Under the pieces are notes generated by a model. The model was given only the letters and a program-made list of their open reading frames with translations, made no database searches and was not told the DNA's origin. The translations under genes were made by a program, and so were the position numbers. Below, one piece after another: positions 45,365-56,126 of a DNA stretch of 64,000 nucleotides (position 1 is its first letter; each line of letters begins with the position of its first letter). Source of the stretch: Ophioceras dolichostomum (Eukaryota; Ascomycota; Sordariomycetes; Magnaporthales; Ophioceraceae); NCBI GenBank assembly GCA_003049485.1, contig PYST01000082.1:1-64000 (forward strand). The letters are read 5' to 3'.

Positions 45365-48300
45365 ATGTCCCGAAATGTTCGTGGAAACGGCCCCAGCTCA
45401 TCGCATACTCGCCAGTTCAGCAGGGCGAGCCTCGAAAAGCCCTCGGCATCAGCACCACCACCAAAATCTCCCGCCGACACTGTCTCCAGTAACTCGACGG
45501 TGCTCCACATGCCGCCTCCATCACATGGGGCCCCGGTGAAGGGCGGGATAGTGAGGGAGCGGAGGTGCACCGTCACGGTCAACGAGTCCTTCGCTCGGGA
45601 CGAGGTCCTCCTTAACCTGGACCTCCTTGACGATGGCGTCAAGCCTGGCAGCCTCATGGCCATTGATGTGTTGAACGAGAAGCCGGGATACAGCAGCCTC
45701 CGAAAGCAGCCATCGCAATCACATGATCAGGATAGAGATGGCGGCGCGTCGGAAATCGGCGGAGCCTCGGGGAGGCGCTATCTCTTCATAGTCAAGGACA
45801 TGCCCAAGGAGCTCAAGGCGCGGTATCCCAACGTGGAGCTATACGTGGCCAAGCACATTGCCGAGGCGTTTGGCATGAGAAAGGGCTGTCTTGTCAGCCT
45901 GACTCCGGAGGACGCCAACAACCCTGCCATTGAGGCTTCCCATGTGGAGCTCTCGTTCAAGGACCAGTACCTCTCACGGTCTGACATGTGGCGGATGACT
46001 GTGAGCGAGCTCTCGGAGCGGACGGTCTATCAGGGGCAGATGATCCTCTTCATGGGCACCGTCAAGGCCCAGGTGACGGCCGTCTTCGTCGAAGGGCGCA
46101 AGGCCCAATCCGCCTTCTTCGGCCGCAGCACACGCCCAATTTTCCGCAGCGAGTCTGCCCGGTACATCCTCTTCATCCAGATGGCTCGCGAGATGTGGGA
46201 CTTTGACGCGGACGAGTCCGGCGAGATAATATTCAACAAGGTCGTCAACGGATTCCTACCCGCACTGTTCAAAAAGTGGGCTGCCTTGAAGCTCAAACAC
46301 CTTGTTAGCATCGTTCTCTTTGCGCGAGTCGAGTACGATACCGGGCTTACGACGGAGCTCGCCGAGTCGACCGCCGACGAACCGTACTACACCGGCGTCC
46401 AGGCATCGGGAGATAGGCGCCCGTACAAGGACTTCTATCGCGTGGTCGTCAGCGAGAAGACTAGTGCGGAGTGGACGAGCATCCTGTACCATCTGAAGCG
46501 CGAATTCAACGTCTTTCGTCGGGACATAAGCCTCTTCCACCAACAAGCCATGAGCCCCACTGCAGACGCGCCGTACGATGTTTCGTCGAAGCCCCTGGCT
46601 AGGGGCCAGATCATCGCCGAGCCCTCGCTTGCAACTCACGGCAACTTCCTGGAGGCTATCAGTCTCGCCTCATCCGTCTTTGCCCACGACTACATCGACA
46701 GGGACCTGATGCGGACGGGGATATCGGTTGTCGTGATCAGCCCGGGCGCCGGCGTGTTCGAGGTCGAATACGAGGCGCTACGCCGGCTGACCGAGGCTCT
46801 GGTAGGGAACGGCATCGGCATCGATCTGATCTGCGTGCCAAAGATGCCTCTCCACTCGGTACCGCTCTTTCGGTATCGAAATCCGCACTTCGCGGAAGGG
46901 GGCTACCGTCAGTCCAAGGCCAGGACCCACTACTTTGGAGGAGATGGAGCTACGCCGAAGTACCACACGCCGCCAGTTGGGAGCTACAACAGTATCACGG
47001 GATCCTTTTCTCCGAACAAACCGTTCGACGGGTCCCACCGTGGGGGCCATTCTTCAATGTCGCTGGCCCACTCCGGCGAGGAATGGTGTTTTGCCCTCCC
47101 GCAGTGGCTGCACGTTTCATACTGGACGGGGGATGCTGACGAGACCCTTTCCTTCCAGGGGATCTCACTTTCGGCCGCAGACAACAGCGGTGGACCCAGG
47201 TCGCAGGACGAGTTTGCGATCCGTTGTAGGATGTACGACCTCCAGATGCGGAGCGTGCTGGAGACGAATGAGATCGAGACCACACCTCTCCATGCGGACC
47301 CGTCGTTTCCGCGGAAGCTAATCCACCCGTTGCCCCCGTCGAAGTTTCGCCGCATCGACATCGACGGGGTCACCGTGATACAGAACCTGCGTGTCCCCGA
47401 AAACCTGTACGACCACGTCTCAGGTTTCCAGAAATTTGCCCCCGACAAGCACGCCAAGCCCGGAGAGAAGACGATGTGGAGGCATCTGCAAGAATATGAC
47501 GAGACGAGATGCCATCTCCCGAAGTCGAGGCGCCATGGCGGCTTCCGCGCCCGGGATCACCATCAGATGGATGACGGCGGCCGTAGACACCACGGAATAG
47601 CGGGTGATGTGGGATATCTAGGTGTCTCGTCCGCAAGCCAGAGGCGGATATCGATTGGGCCTCACCCACATCCGCACATGCACCCGCACCCGCACTCACC
47701 GTCACATCTGCATCGCCTCGATCTTGACCCCATCGCATCATCGTCCTCGTCATACTCATCGAAGAAGCCGGCAGCGGACCAGATCAGCATCAGGTCCGAC
47801 GCGTCACAGGCCAGCAAGACGCCGAAAATCATGCGCCAGATCAGCCTGGGCGTGCGAGGCTTCGGGATTGCTGCCCCAAAAGCCGTGGTATCGGAGGTGA
47901 AGGTGGAAAATGTGGCCGCGTCGAAATCACCGGCGCCCAGCACGCGTAGCCCCATGGCGGTCAGAGTCACGCCGTCTAAGCCGATGCCGCAGATATCCTC
48001 AGCACAGGCACTCGCCACCTCGATGAGTTCGCCCCTCTCCGAGCCAGACAGGAGCTTCGCGGCGCGGTCAGGGAGGGGAGGAACCACGAGCCGCCCTATC
48101 CACATCAGGAGCACTGTCCAGCCGCTCGATTCTGCGCTCCACGGGATGCCCGGCTCAGTCATGTCGTCATCGGTAGTCTGGGGTGACATACCCGAGCAGC
48201 AGTTTTCGGACGCGCTGCGGCAGGAGGATGCTCAGAAAATGGGGCTGTCAAAACTGCGTGCCGGGGAGGTGCCCGAGCTGCCGGCGACGCTGTCGCCAAC

Positions 48301-51300
48301 GACGGCCATGTCGCCTTGGCTGACCATCCTCAACCCCTCAAACCCAGACGTGAACAGAATCGACGACGCAAGCCTCTACAGCCGGTGGCAGCACGTCTTC
48401 CCCCAGCCTTCCGAAATGAAGGTGATGAAGTGGAAGTCGTTGTGCACCCCGGCAGCGGTGCCCCTGACCACGGAGTACTTCCCGACCAAGACCCAATTCG
48501 ACGCCGAGTATCAGCGGCAACCGTATAACGTCTCCCAGGAGCTCGACGACGAGCTGGCAGAGGAGCCCAAGAACCGAGAAGAGTTTCTCAAAGAGCTCAT
48601 CAGCCTACGCTTTTCCCAAGGGTTTCAGGTTGTCATAGGCCAGGCCGTCGCGAAGGCCTTCGGCCAGAAGCAGATGAAGGTAGCCGACGTCCTATCGCGG
48701 ATTCACTCGTTTGAAGACGGGACCAGCATCTTCCTATCGGTAGGGAACACGATCCACCAGCTGTCGTGCGTCAACGGGACGGAAGTAGAGGTCAACATCT
48801 TCACCCGCAAGCCGGCCGCACCAATCCACCAAACCCACGAGCCGAGGGCTGCCTACAGACCCGCAATCCGCACAATTCTGGACCACACTTACGAGACTAC
48901 CGAGATAGATATCGTCACGCCGAAGCCAGAGAGAAACTGGAACTACATCGACTCGTACCTCGCCGGGCACGATCTCGAAATGTCCGAGAGCTTTCGGTTC
49001 TGGCGGGCTCGCTTCGTGCTGATTCCCGTGACGACGAGGAGCTCCTTCGGCTCCTTCGTACCGAGCAGCGGCGATAACGAGGAGGAGACGCGCCTTGAAG
49101 GTATTCGACGCCTGGGGCAACTTTGGCAGAAACACCGCTACGTGCCGCCATCTGAGCGGCGGTTCCAAAACCTGGGGCGGCGGGGGAGGCAAGATACCAA
49201 CCCACTGGACATTGTGTACAAGACGGAGGACCCTTCACTGGTGATTGCTGCTGAGCTCGAAACACTGCCCCTGCTCGAAGGGCTGGAGGCCGGGCAACGT
49301 AAGGGACAGCTGGTCACGAGTAAGGAGCAATTCCACAAGTCAAACCTGAACCTGGCCGCGCTCGCAGATGCTATACAGCAGCCAGTGGAGAATGGCGGAG
49401 TCCGGATGCAGAACCGCCGGTGGCATCTCCGCCTGCACTACAACTGCTTCATCGGGTCCGATATGACCAGCTGGCTCCTCGACAATTTCGAAGACCTTGA
49501 GAGCAGAGAAGAGGCGGAGGCTTTGGGAAACATGCTCATGGTCTCGGAAGAAGAAAAGGGCAAGGAGTCACAGAAAGAAAAAGAAGCAGAGGGTGACAAC
49601 AGGCCGAGGAAGGAGTCGGGCATTTTCGTCCACGTGGAGAAGAGACATCCATTCCGGGACGGGCAGTACTTCTACCAGATCAGCGGCGAGTTCGCGAAGC
49701 CGCAGCCTGCGCCGGCCAGTTGGTTCAACCAGCGGTGGCGGGAGGCTTCGGTGCCCCCGACTCCACTGACCGAGACAATGCCCAGGGGCAACCTCGGCGA
49801 TGACCGCCGGTCGGGCCTGTCACGGCCGAACTCCATGCATGAGGAAACGTCCCCGACGTCCGGCTCCACCACGCCGACGGCGCAGTTCTCAGGTATGGGA
49901 GGACCGAGCGTGAACGCGAGCTGGGGTGCAGGACTGGGCGGCAAAAAGCCTCGGGTAGTGCTAAGCAAGGTGATGAAATACGATGTGGACCACCGGCGCC
50001 GGTCTTACCGCCCCGAGCGGATCGACCTGCACTACGACAGACTGCACAACCCGGACAACTGCTACCATCTGCGCATCGACTGGATGAACGTCACGGCCAA
50101 GCTGATCGAGGACGCGATCGAGGGCTGGGCGCGCGAAGCGATGGCTTTCGGTCTGCGGCTCGTAGAGGTCCCCATCGCGGAGGCCTGCTCCATCAGTGAA
50201 GTGAATCCGTTCCGACGGCCCTACACTATCAAACTGGCCGTCCGGCCCCCAGACCGTCAGCCTGTCACCTACTACGACCCGACGTCCTTCAGCCCGCAGG
50301 CGCAACCGGGCCGACTGTTCTACCAGAAGGCCATCCTGCGCCGGTTCGACTTCGTGCTCGACATGGAGGCTGCTTCGAGCTTCCCAGGCAACGTCGACGT
50401 CATCTACTCGTGGGGCAGACCCGACTTCAGGTACGCCCAGTACGTCCACCGCTCCGGCGTCCTCATCGCCGAGATCACGGACGAGGGCGACTTGCTCGTG
50501 CTCGCCAACCGCCTGTATAGCAACCGGGCGCAGGCAGCGCGAGAGAAGGAGCTGCGCAACGAGCAGAACCACCATCAGCAGCAGCAGCAGCAGCACCAGC
50601 CGTACCAGCAGCACGCACAAGGAACCCAAGGAACCCTGGAACGGGCGGCGGCGGCGGCGGCGGGGGCCCGGATGCTAGGCCAGGCGGGGGCGTACGCGAA
50701 CTTCGGCGGCGTCCTAGACGTGACGCCGATCTCGTCTCCGATGTTGAAACCCACGGTCGTTTTCGGATCCTCTCCCCCGCCTAACCCCCACCCGGCATCG
50801 CTGGCCGCACCCATCTGCGGCAGTGGCTCAACAGCAACAGCAGCAGGACCCGGCACGGCCCTAGGCCTGAGCACTGCCGCAGCAGCAGCAACGCCCGCTC
50901 ACCTCAAGCCATCGGGCTCGACGGCAACGGGCACCACTCTCGCGTCGTCTTCTTCTTTCATCGAGCCAGACGCCATCAAGGACGAGTTGGAGGCGTTCTG
51001 CCACGACGCCGCGGCCCTCGAGGCGTTCTACAAGGAGACGCTGGAGCGCGGCGCCGCCCACGCCACGAACCCGGCGAGCTCGATCCTGGCGCCGTCCGTC
51101 GTGTCCGGCTTGTCGGGCTCCGGCTCGGGCTCCGGCATGGCGACGACGCAGGCGACGGCCCCGGGGGTGGTGACTGGCGTGCCGGACTACAGAATCCCCC
51201 CCATCGGTCTGCCGCCCGGCGTGCTGGCGGCGGCGACGACTGCGACGGCGGGCGAGATGAGCCCCAGCCCCAGAATCGCGAGCCCCGCTGCCCTGTCGGC

Positions 51301-51382
51301 TTCGCAGCTGTTGAGGCGCGCGAGCGTGCAGTACGATGCGGGAGGGATGGGGATGGGGCTGGGGCAGGGCTCTAATAGGTAG
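45365..51382 (+). CDS. IML1: Iml1/DEPDC5, SEACIT (GATOR1) subunit
   Basis: A single frame of 2005 residues. The N-terminal IML1 domain begins about residue 130 with RRYLFIVKDMPKELKARYP and LYVAKHIAEAFGMRKGCLVS. It continues through the vWA-like part (SARYILFIQMAREMWDFDAD, ISVVVISPGAGVFEVEYEAL). A His/Pro/Ser-rich linker follows (about 720-960). Then come the middle domain (LRFSQGFQVVIGQAVAKAFG; NWNYIDSYLAGHDLEMSESF) and a DEP domain at about 1345-1440 (LHYNCFIGSDMTSWLLDNFE). The C-terminal domain contains RIDLHYDRLHNPDNCYHLRI and FDFVLDMEAASSFP. The tail is Gln/His-, Ala- and Gly/Ser-rich. Iml1 with Npr2 and Npr3 is the GTPase-activating complex for Gtr1 at the vacuole and turns TORC1 down when amino acids are scarce. 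The length is near that of other fungal Iml1 proteins. The absence of introns over 6 kb is notable. Confidence 0.95.
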   Translation: MSRNVRGNGPSSSHTRQFSRASLEKPSASAPPPKSPADTVSSNSTVLHMPPPSHGAPVKGGIVRERRCTVTVNESFARDEVLLNLDLLDDGVKPGSLMAIDVLNEKPGYSSLRKQPSQSHDQDRDGGASEIGGASGRRYLFIVKDMPKELKARYPNVELYVAKHIAEAFGMRKGCLVSLTPEDANNPAIEASHVELSFKDQYLSRSDMWRMTVSELSERTVYQGQMILFMGTVKAQVTAVFVEGRKAQSAFFGRSTRPIFRSESARYILFIQMAREMWDFDADESGEIIFNKVVNGFLPALFKKWAALKLKHLVSIVLFARVEYDTGLTTELAESTADEPYYTGVQASGDRRPYKDFYRVVVSEKTSAEWTSILYHLKREFNVFRRDISLFHQQAMSPTADAPYDVSSKPLARGQIIAEPSLATHGNFLEAISLASSVFAHDYIDRDLMRTGISVVVISPGAGVFEVEYEALRRLTEALVGNGIGIDLICVPKMPLHSVPLFRYRNPHFAEGGYRQSKARTHYFGGDGATPKYHTPPVGSYNSITGSFSPNKPFDGSHRGGHSSMSLAHSGEEWCFALPQWLHVSYWTGDADETLSFQGISLSAADNSGGPRSQDEFAIRCRMYDLQMRSVLETNEIETTPLHADPSFPRKLIHPLPPSKFRRIDIDGVTVIQNLRVPENLYDHVSGFQKFAPDKHAKPGEKTMWRHLQEYDETRCHLPKSRRHGGFRARDHHQMDDGGRRHHGIAGDVGYLGVSSASQRRISIGPHPHPHMHPHPHSPSHLHRLDLDPIASSSSSYSSKKPAADQISIRSDASQASKTPKIMRQISLGVRGFGIAAPKAVVSEVKVENVAASKSPAPSTRSPMAVRVTPSKPMPQISSAQALATSMSSPLSEPDRSFAARSGRGGTTSRPIHIRSTVQPLDSALHGMPGSVMSSSVVWGDIPEQQFSDALRQEDAQKMGLSKLRAGEVPELPATLSPTTAMSPWLTILNPSNPDVNRIDDASLYSRWQHVFPQPSEMKVMKWKSLCTPAAVPLTTEYFPTKTQFDAEYQRQPYNVSQELDDELAEEPKNREEFLKELISLRFSQGFQVVIGQAVAKAFGQKQMKVADVLSRIHSFEDGTSIFLSVGNTIHQLSCVNGTEVEVNIFTRKPAAPIHQTHEPRAAYRPAIRTILDHTYETTEIDIVTPKPERNWNYIDSYLAGHDLEMSESFRFWRARFVLIPVTTRSSFGSFVPSSGDNEEETRLEGIRRLGQLWQKHRYVPPSERRFQNLGRRGRQDTNPLDIVYKTEDPSLVIAAELETLPLLEGLEAGQRKGQLVTSKEQFHKSNLNLAALADAIQQPVENGGVRMQNRRWHLRLHYNCFIGSDMTSWLLDNFEDLESREEAEALGNMLMVSEEEKGKESQKEKEAEGDNRPRKESGIFVHVEKRHPFRDGQYFYQISGEFAKPQPAPASWFNQRWREASVPPTPLTETMPRGNLGDDRRSGLSRPNSMHEETSPTSGSTTPTAQFSGMGGPSVNASWGAGLGGKKPRVVLSKVMKYDVDHRRRSYRPERIDLHYDRLHNPDNCYHLRIDWMNVTAKLIEDAIEGWAREAMAFGLRLVEVPIAEACSISEVNPFRRPYTIKLAVRPPDRQPVTYYDPTSFSPQAQPGRLFYQKAILRRFDFVLDMEAASSFPGNVDVIYSWGRPDFRYAQYVHRSGVLIAEITDEGDLLVLANRLYSNRAQAAREKELRNEQNHHQQQQQQHQPYQQHAQGTQGTLERAAAAAAGARMLGQAGAYANFGGVLDVTPISSPMLKPTVVFGSSPPPNPHPASLAAPICGSGSTATAAGPGTALGLSTAAAAATPAHLKPSGSTATGTTLASSSSFIEPDAIKDELEAFCHDAAALEAFYKETLERGAAHATNPASSILAPSVVSGLSGSGSGSGMATTQATAPGVVTGVPDYRIPPIGLPPGVLAAATTATAGEMSPSPRIASPAALSASQLLRRASVQYDAGGMGMGLGQGSNR

Positions 51383-53677
51383 GTAGGTAGATGACATGGA
51401 CTATCGTAGGCTTCGCTCGGTTAATGGTGTGGGAATGAATGTAAGACTACCTACCTATCTAGGTACCTACTAGGTACCTATCAAGCATCAAGCAGCAACA
51501 TTGTCTTGTTGGTAAGAAGAGTCTGCTTCGATCTGTGGCAATACGGTGGCAAAACATGCCAAGTGGCTCTTCTCTCCATCTTTGTATTCTATATACCGTC
51601 ATGTACATGGAGTTCTGTAATGAAAAGTATGGGTGCGCTTTCAACTAACACAGTGCAATATCGACATTACACGTACTACAATAGCCGTCGCCCATAACGA
51701 GGGGCCCTGTAGTTGGAATGCGAGGCCTCTTGGAATACGGCATTGCCACTTCGGCAGTGACTGAGTCGGTTGAAGCCATCACGAGAATATGTGCCTTCTC
51801 GAACTCGTCACTCCCTAGGGTATAAGACGTGCTAGCGACTATCATAGTCATTAGGTAGTCGCTAGCACGTCTTATACCCCTAGGGAGGTGGAAAGCGCTT
51901 GGCGGCGCTTTCAACAGACGTTAAAAATTCATCATCATCATCATCACAGCTCACTTCTGAACCACGTCGTTGGCTGTGGCTCGGGCAGGCTAGTACCAAA
52001 CAACTGGCAGAGGTGATTGTGGCTTGGCACAGTTACGCACACTCAACTGCAAGAGAAGCTCCAATCGACACCATCCCCACACGCCACTATCGTTTCGTTT
52101 GACGGAGATTATTAGCCTGAAATCTTAATATACGAACCCCACGCTCGACTGACAACACACGAGAAGGTGCAGACGGGAGGCCTCCCCACTGTTTCCACTC
52201 TTGATGGTGTAGTCAAAGCATCTCAGGGGAGACAGGCACAAAACAACAAAAACAAACGACGAAGGCAGCGAGATGATGCCTGAAAAGGCGATGAGTACAG
52301 AAGTATCAATCGTCACACCAGGATGACGGATAGCTTGTTTCTTTGTATTAGGTGTCCAGGGTAATGTTCTCCAGCTTGGCGATTGACAAGCCTACGCCAA
52401 GAAGGCGAGCTGTAAGACAAGCATCCGCCACTCACTCACCCGCATCTTGGCCTTCCTTGGCGATGCCGAGCTTTCTGACTTCACTTTGAGTATAAAATGT
52501 TTCGAATGAGAAAGAGCCTCATCGAGAAACACCTCTTGGTGGCCAACATAAAACTACCCTCATCCGCATTCCAAAGCAACATTCAAAATGCTCCGATCTG
52601 CAGGGCTTCTGGCGCTGTCGAGTGACGACGTCATGGCCGCTGCAAGCACTGAAGCCCAGAGCAGGATTCGTTTGCAGCTGCGCGGCGTGCGGAGAAAGCG
52701 TCTAGCGAAGTATGTCCCGTTCGTCAGTCTCCATACATACTAGCCCCAACGTAGCTAAGCTACTGAGGTACCTCGAAGCTACCTGAGGTAGGTAATCTCT
52801 GATGAGTTGTGCGAGCCCACGTCCACCACGCACCACGCATCGTATGGGACGGGACAGGCAGGGTTTGCCCCATCAGGCTGGGATAAGTGCATGCCGCAAC
52901 CAGCGCGTGTGGGAGATTTGAGAAGCGCCATTGGGGATCAATGGCCAGCATACCGACTCCCTGCTATAAGTAGTAGCGGGGGCCTTTTTCACACAAAGAA
53001 GATTTTCCCCTTTTTACCTGGGAGTCCCTCGTCTGAACTTGTGACGCACCAACAAACGCACCATCATCGCATCAGTCCTCACTCCGTCTCTCTGACCGCC
53101 TCTGAAGGGCAAAGTTCGCTAAGGAGGCCCGCACCCTCACCTCCCACCTCTCACCAGCCTCTACGTTGGCTATCAGCCTACAACTACAGACGACGGCCTT
53201 ACGCCAGAGCTGCACGACGCTTCCGGATACGTCAGACAATACATAGAACCTTCCCAGGACGGACGTTCCAGTGTGTTGTGTCCACCAAGCTGATGGCTGC
53301 TTCTTGTAAGGTCCCACCTTCAACTCACCTGTCTTCCCGCCTTGGCTTTCCCATGTTCCCACCTTCTCTGCAGCTTGAATTGGGGAAAGTATCGCTGGAG
53401 GATTGGGCCTAAAAATACAACCAGACTTCAATTCGTCACCTCTGGTTATTTCACCGCGTTTTCTTCGCACTCACTTCCAATCTTCTGTGTGTTGGACAAT
53501 ACCCGAGATACCTATTTGGTTTCAACGGTGTTCATGCTGTCACACACACCAAAGAGATGCCGGAGTCGACGCAGTAGTCATCCCACATTTCGTTGGCCGT
53601 CCGCCCGCCCGACAGTTCAGCCTTTCTAGAGTTTCTTTGTTGAACTTGCCCGAGGTGCGCGAGTTAACCGAATCGCA
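51383..53677. other. intergenic, promoter side of the calcium exchanger gene
   Basis: It holds a long hairpin (51811-51887), TAGGTACCTA palindromes (51460-51480) and an ATC microsatellite near 51929-51945. From 52800 there is CT-rich leader-like sequence with a possible untranslated intron (about 53307-53372, GTAAGG...CTGCAG). A short orphan frame follows a TATAAAA at 52492 (MLRSAGLLALSSDDV, 52588-52743), but it is too weak to call. Confidence 0.4.
51811..51887. repeat. long inverted repeat (hairpin), arms about 31 bp
   Basis: The left arm 51811-51841 and right arm 51856-51887 are reverse complements apart from one extra base (three versus four G). The arms are separated by 14 bases. Each arm carries tataagacgtgctagcgact or its complement. 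Confidence 0.95.
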
Positions 53678-55770
53678 ATGCCATCAGTCAACCACTTCAA
53701 GATCAAGCGCCAGGCGCACGCGCTGAGCCGCCGGGGCTCGGACGCGCGATTCAATCCGTTTGCGCACGTCGGCTGGAACAAGACTCGCAGCAAGACCTTC
53801 CCTCCCGATATCGAGCGCGGCCTGGGCGGTGGACTTGAAGGGGAGCAGACCGGAGAAGGATCACAAGATATCGGAGAAGATGATTTGGTCCCGGTTCATC
53901 ACGCTGAGACGGCGCCACAGTTGGGAGCAGGCTTCGGCGGCCAGGGAGCACAAGACAAAGAGACCGGAATTGGAGCCGGCGCCACAACAGCAGCCGACCA
54001 GGGCCTGCGGCCACCGCCAACGGCCTCGAGTAGCAGCCACGGCAAACAGGAAGAAAATATCGGGTCATCACTGTCCGAGCCTCCTCAAAACCTCAGCCCC
54101 TCATCGTCCCCGAACGGCGAACTACGGAACAGGAAACCCGAACAACCGACTTTGATCACGACGGGACTCGATGGGCCCCGCGGCGGGCCCCCTGACGGTG
54201 GCGCCGAGAAGGCGGAGGAGAAGAAGAAGAAAGGCTCCAGGTTTCTCCGGCACGTCGAGCCGAAGGAGCCGTTCACGGTGGCGAACCAGCTCCAGCGCAC
54301 GTTCCTCAACTCCTGGGTCAACGTGCTGCTGATCGCGGCGCCGGTCGGGATCGCGCTGCACTTCACGCCCGTGAGCCCGATCGCCATCTTCGTGGTCAAC
54401 TTCATCGCCATCATCCCGCTCGCGGCCATGCTCAGCTTCGCGACTGAGGAGATCGCCCTGCGCACGGGCGAGACGCTAGGCGGGCTCCTCAACGCCACTT
54501 TCGGCAACGCCGTCGAGCTGATCGTCGCCATCATCGCGCTGATCGAGGGACAAGTCGTCATCGTGCAGACGTCGCTGATCGGCAGTATCCTGTCGAACCT
54601 GCTGCTCGTGCTGGGAATGTGCTTCTTCTTCGGCGGCCTGCGGAGGCAGGAGCAGTTCTTCAACACGACCGTCGCCCAGACCGCCGCCAGCCTGCTCGCG
54701 CTCGCCGTCGCGGGCGCCATCGTGCCCACCGTGTTCGACAAGACTAGCACCACCTCGACGCTGGACGTGGCGATGCTGTCGCGCGGCACGTCGGTCATCC
54801 TGCTGGTCGTGTACGCCGCCTACCTCTACTTCCAGCTGCACACGCACCACTCCGTCTTCAGCGAGCCGAGCCAGAAGGTGCCCGCCAAGCCGTTCCGGAA
54901 CCACCACAAGAGCGAGAAGGGGGATAACGGAGACACGGCCACCAGCCCGAACCCGGCAAAGTTCGGCATCGGCGACGGCCTGATCGGCCCGGCGCGCAGG
55001 CTCGTCGCTACGGGCATCTCGCCGTCCACCCAGACCGGCAAGGACCAGCTCGCGCGCCTCCTGATGACGACGCCCGCCGGCGCGAGACGCAGCAGCGCGG
55101 CGGCCGACCGCGCAGGAGGAGACCATGAAGGCGAGGAGGAGGAGGAGCCGCAGCTGCACCTGCTCGTCGCGCTGGGCCTCCTCCTCGGCTCCACCGTCGT
55201 GATCGCCTTCTGCGCCGAGTTCCTCGTCGACAGCATCGACTTCGTGACCACCCAGGGAGGGATCAGCAAGGAGTTCCTCGGCCTGATCCTCCTGCCCATC
55301 GTCGGCAACGCCGCCGAGCACGCCACCGCCGTCACCGTCGCCGTCAAGGACAAGATGGACCTGGCCATCGGCGTCGCCATCGGGTCAAGCATGCAGGTCG
55401 CGCTGTTCCTCATCCCGCTGCTCGTCATCATCGGCTGGGGGCGGGGGATGGAGAATATGTCGCTCAGCTTCGACGTCTTCCAGGTCGCCGTGCTGTTCGT
55501 GTCCGTGCTGCTGGTCAACTACCTCATCGGCGACGGCAAGAGCCACTGGCTGGAGGGGTTCCTGCTGATCTGTCTGTACTGCATTATTGCTGTTTGCTCG
55601 TGGTGTAAGTTTCGGTCCCCCGTCCTTTCAATCTCTTCGATCCCACACATACTTTTGCAATTCAAACCCTGACGTTAACGTTGCCTTCTTTTTCAGGGTA
55701 CCCCGTCGGCGAGAACGGCCAGCCAGAGACGAACACCGAGCTGCTCACCTTTAGTCGCAGATACAATTAG
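53678..55770 (+). CDS. vacuolar Ca2+/H+ exchanger (CAX/VCX1 family)
   Basis: Exons 53678-55604 and 55697-55770 join through a GTAAGT...TTTCAG intron to 666 residues. The second exon supplies the ending WWYPVGENGQPETNTELLTF. After a hydrophilic N-terminal region of about 185 residues come two clusters of membrane helices. They carry the CAX repeats: GNAVELIVAIIALIEGQVVI in the first and GNAAEHATAVTVAVKDKMDL in the second. Between them is a loop with an acidic stretch (GDHEGEEEEE), as in other fungal members. These antiporters use the vacuolar proton gradient to remove Ca2+ (and Mn2+) from the cytosol and are usually under calcineurin/Crz1 control; I did not find a clear Crz1 site here. The N-terminal region may be autoinhibitory, as in plant CAX (inference). 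Confidence 0.93.
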
Positions 55771-56126
55771 TTGCCTTTATCTCCTTTTAATTGTTTATTT
55801 TTTTTATGAAAAAGAAAAAGCAAATCAAAACACTTATTTCAAGGGACATGTATATATAGATAGATCACCAACTGCTTTAGGCACTGTCGACTGTGTCGCT
55901 CATTTGTGTATATTCTGCGGCTTCACGGGGTTTCCCTTTGTACCATATTTGCTACTTCATCGACGGGATGGCTGCCCACGCTTGCTTTTCCTTTTCTACT
56001 TTGTATCCGTAATAGCTTGCTTCTCAAATGATCCACCTAACACGATGAATATGGATGAACGACCTGTCTACCTTCACAAAGTACACGCAACCTTCAACAA
56101 GATGCCGGAATCGACTAGGTACCTAC
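55771..56126. other. convergent intergenic region
   Basis: These are the 3' flanks of the exchanger and DBP10 genes. T- and A-rich runs lie at 55795-55820. The palindrome TAGGTACCTA lies at 56116-56125, directly before the DBP10 stop. Confidence 0.45.

Noticed and set aside
52807..53412. 201-residue frame upstream of the calcium exchanger
   Set aside because: Looks like the CT-rich untranslated leader with a possible non-coding intron; composition is not protein-like.
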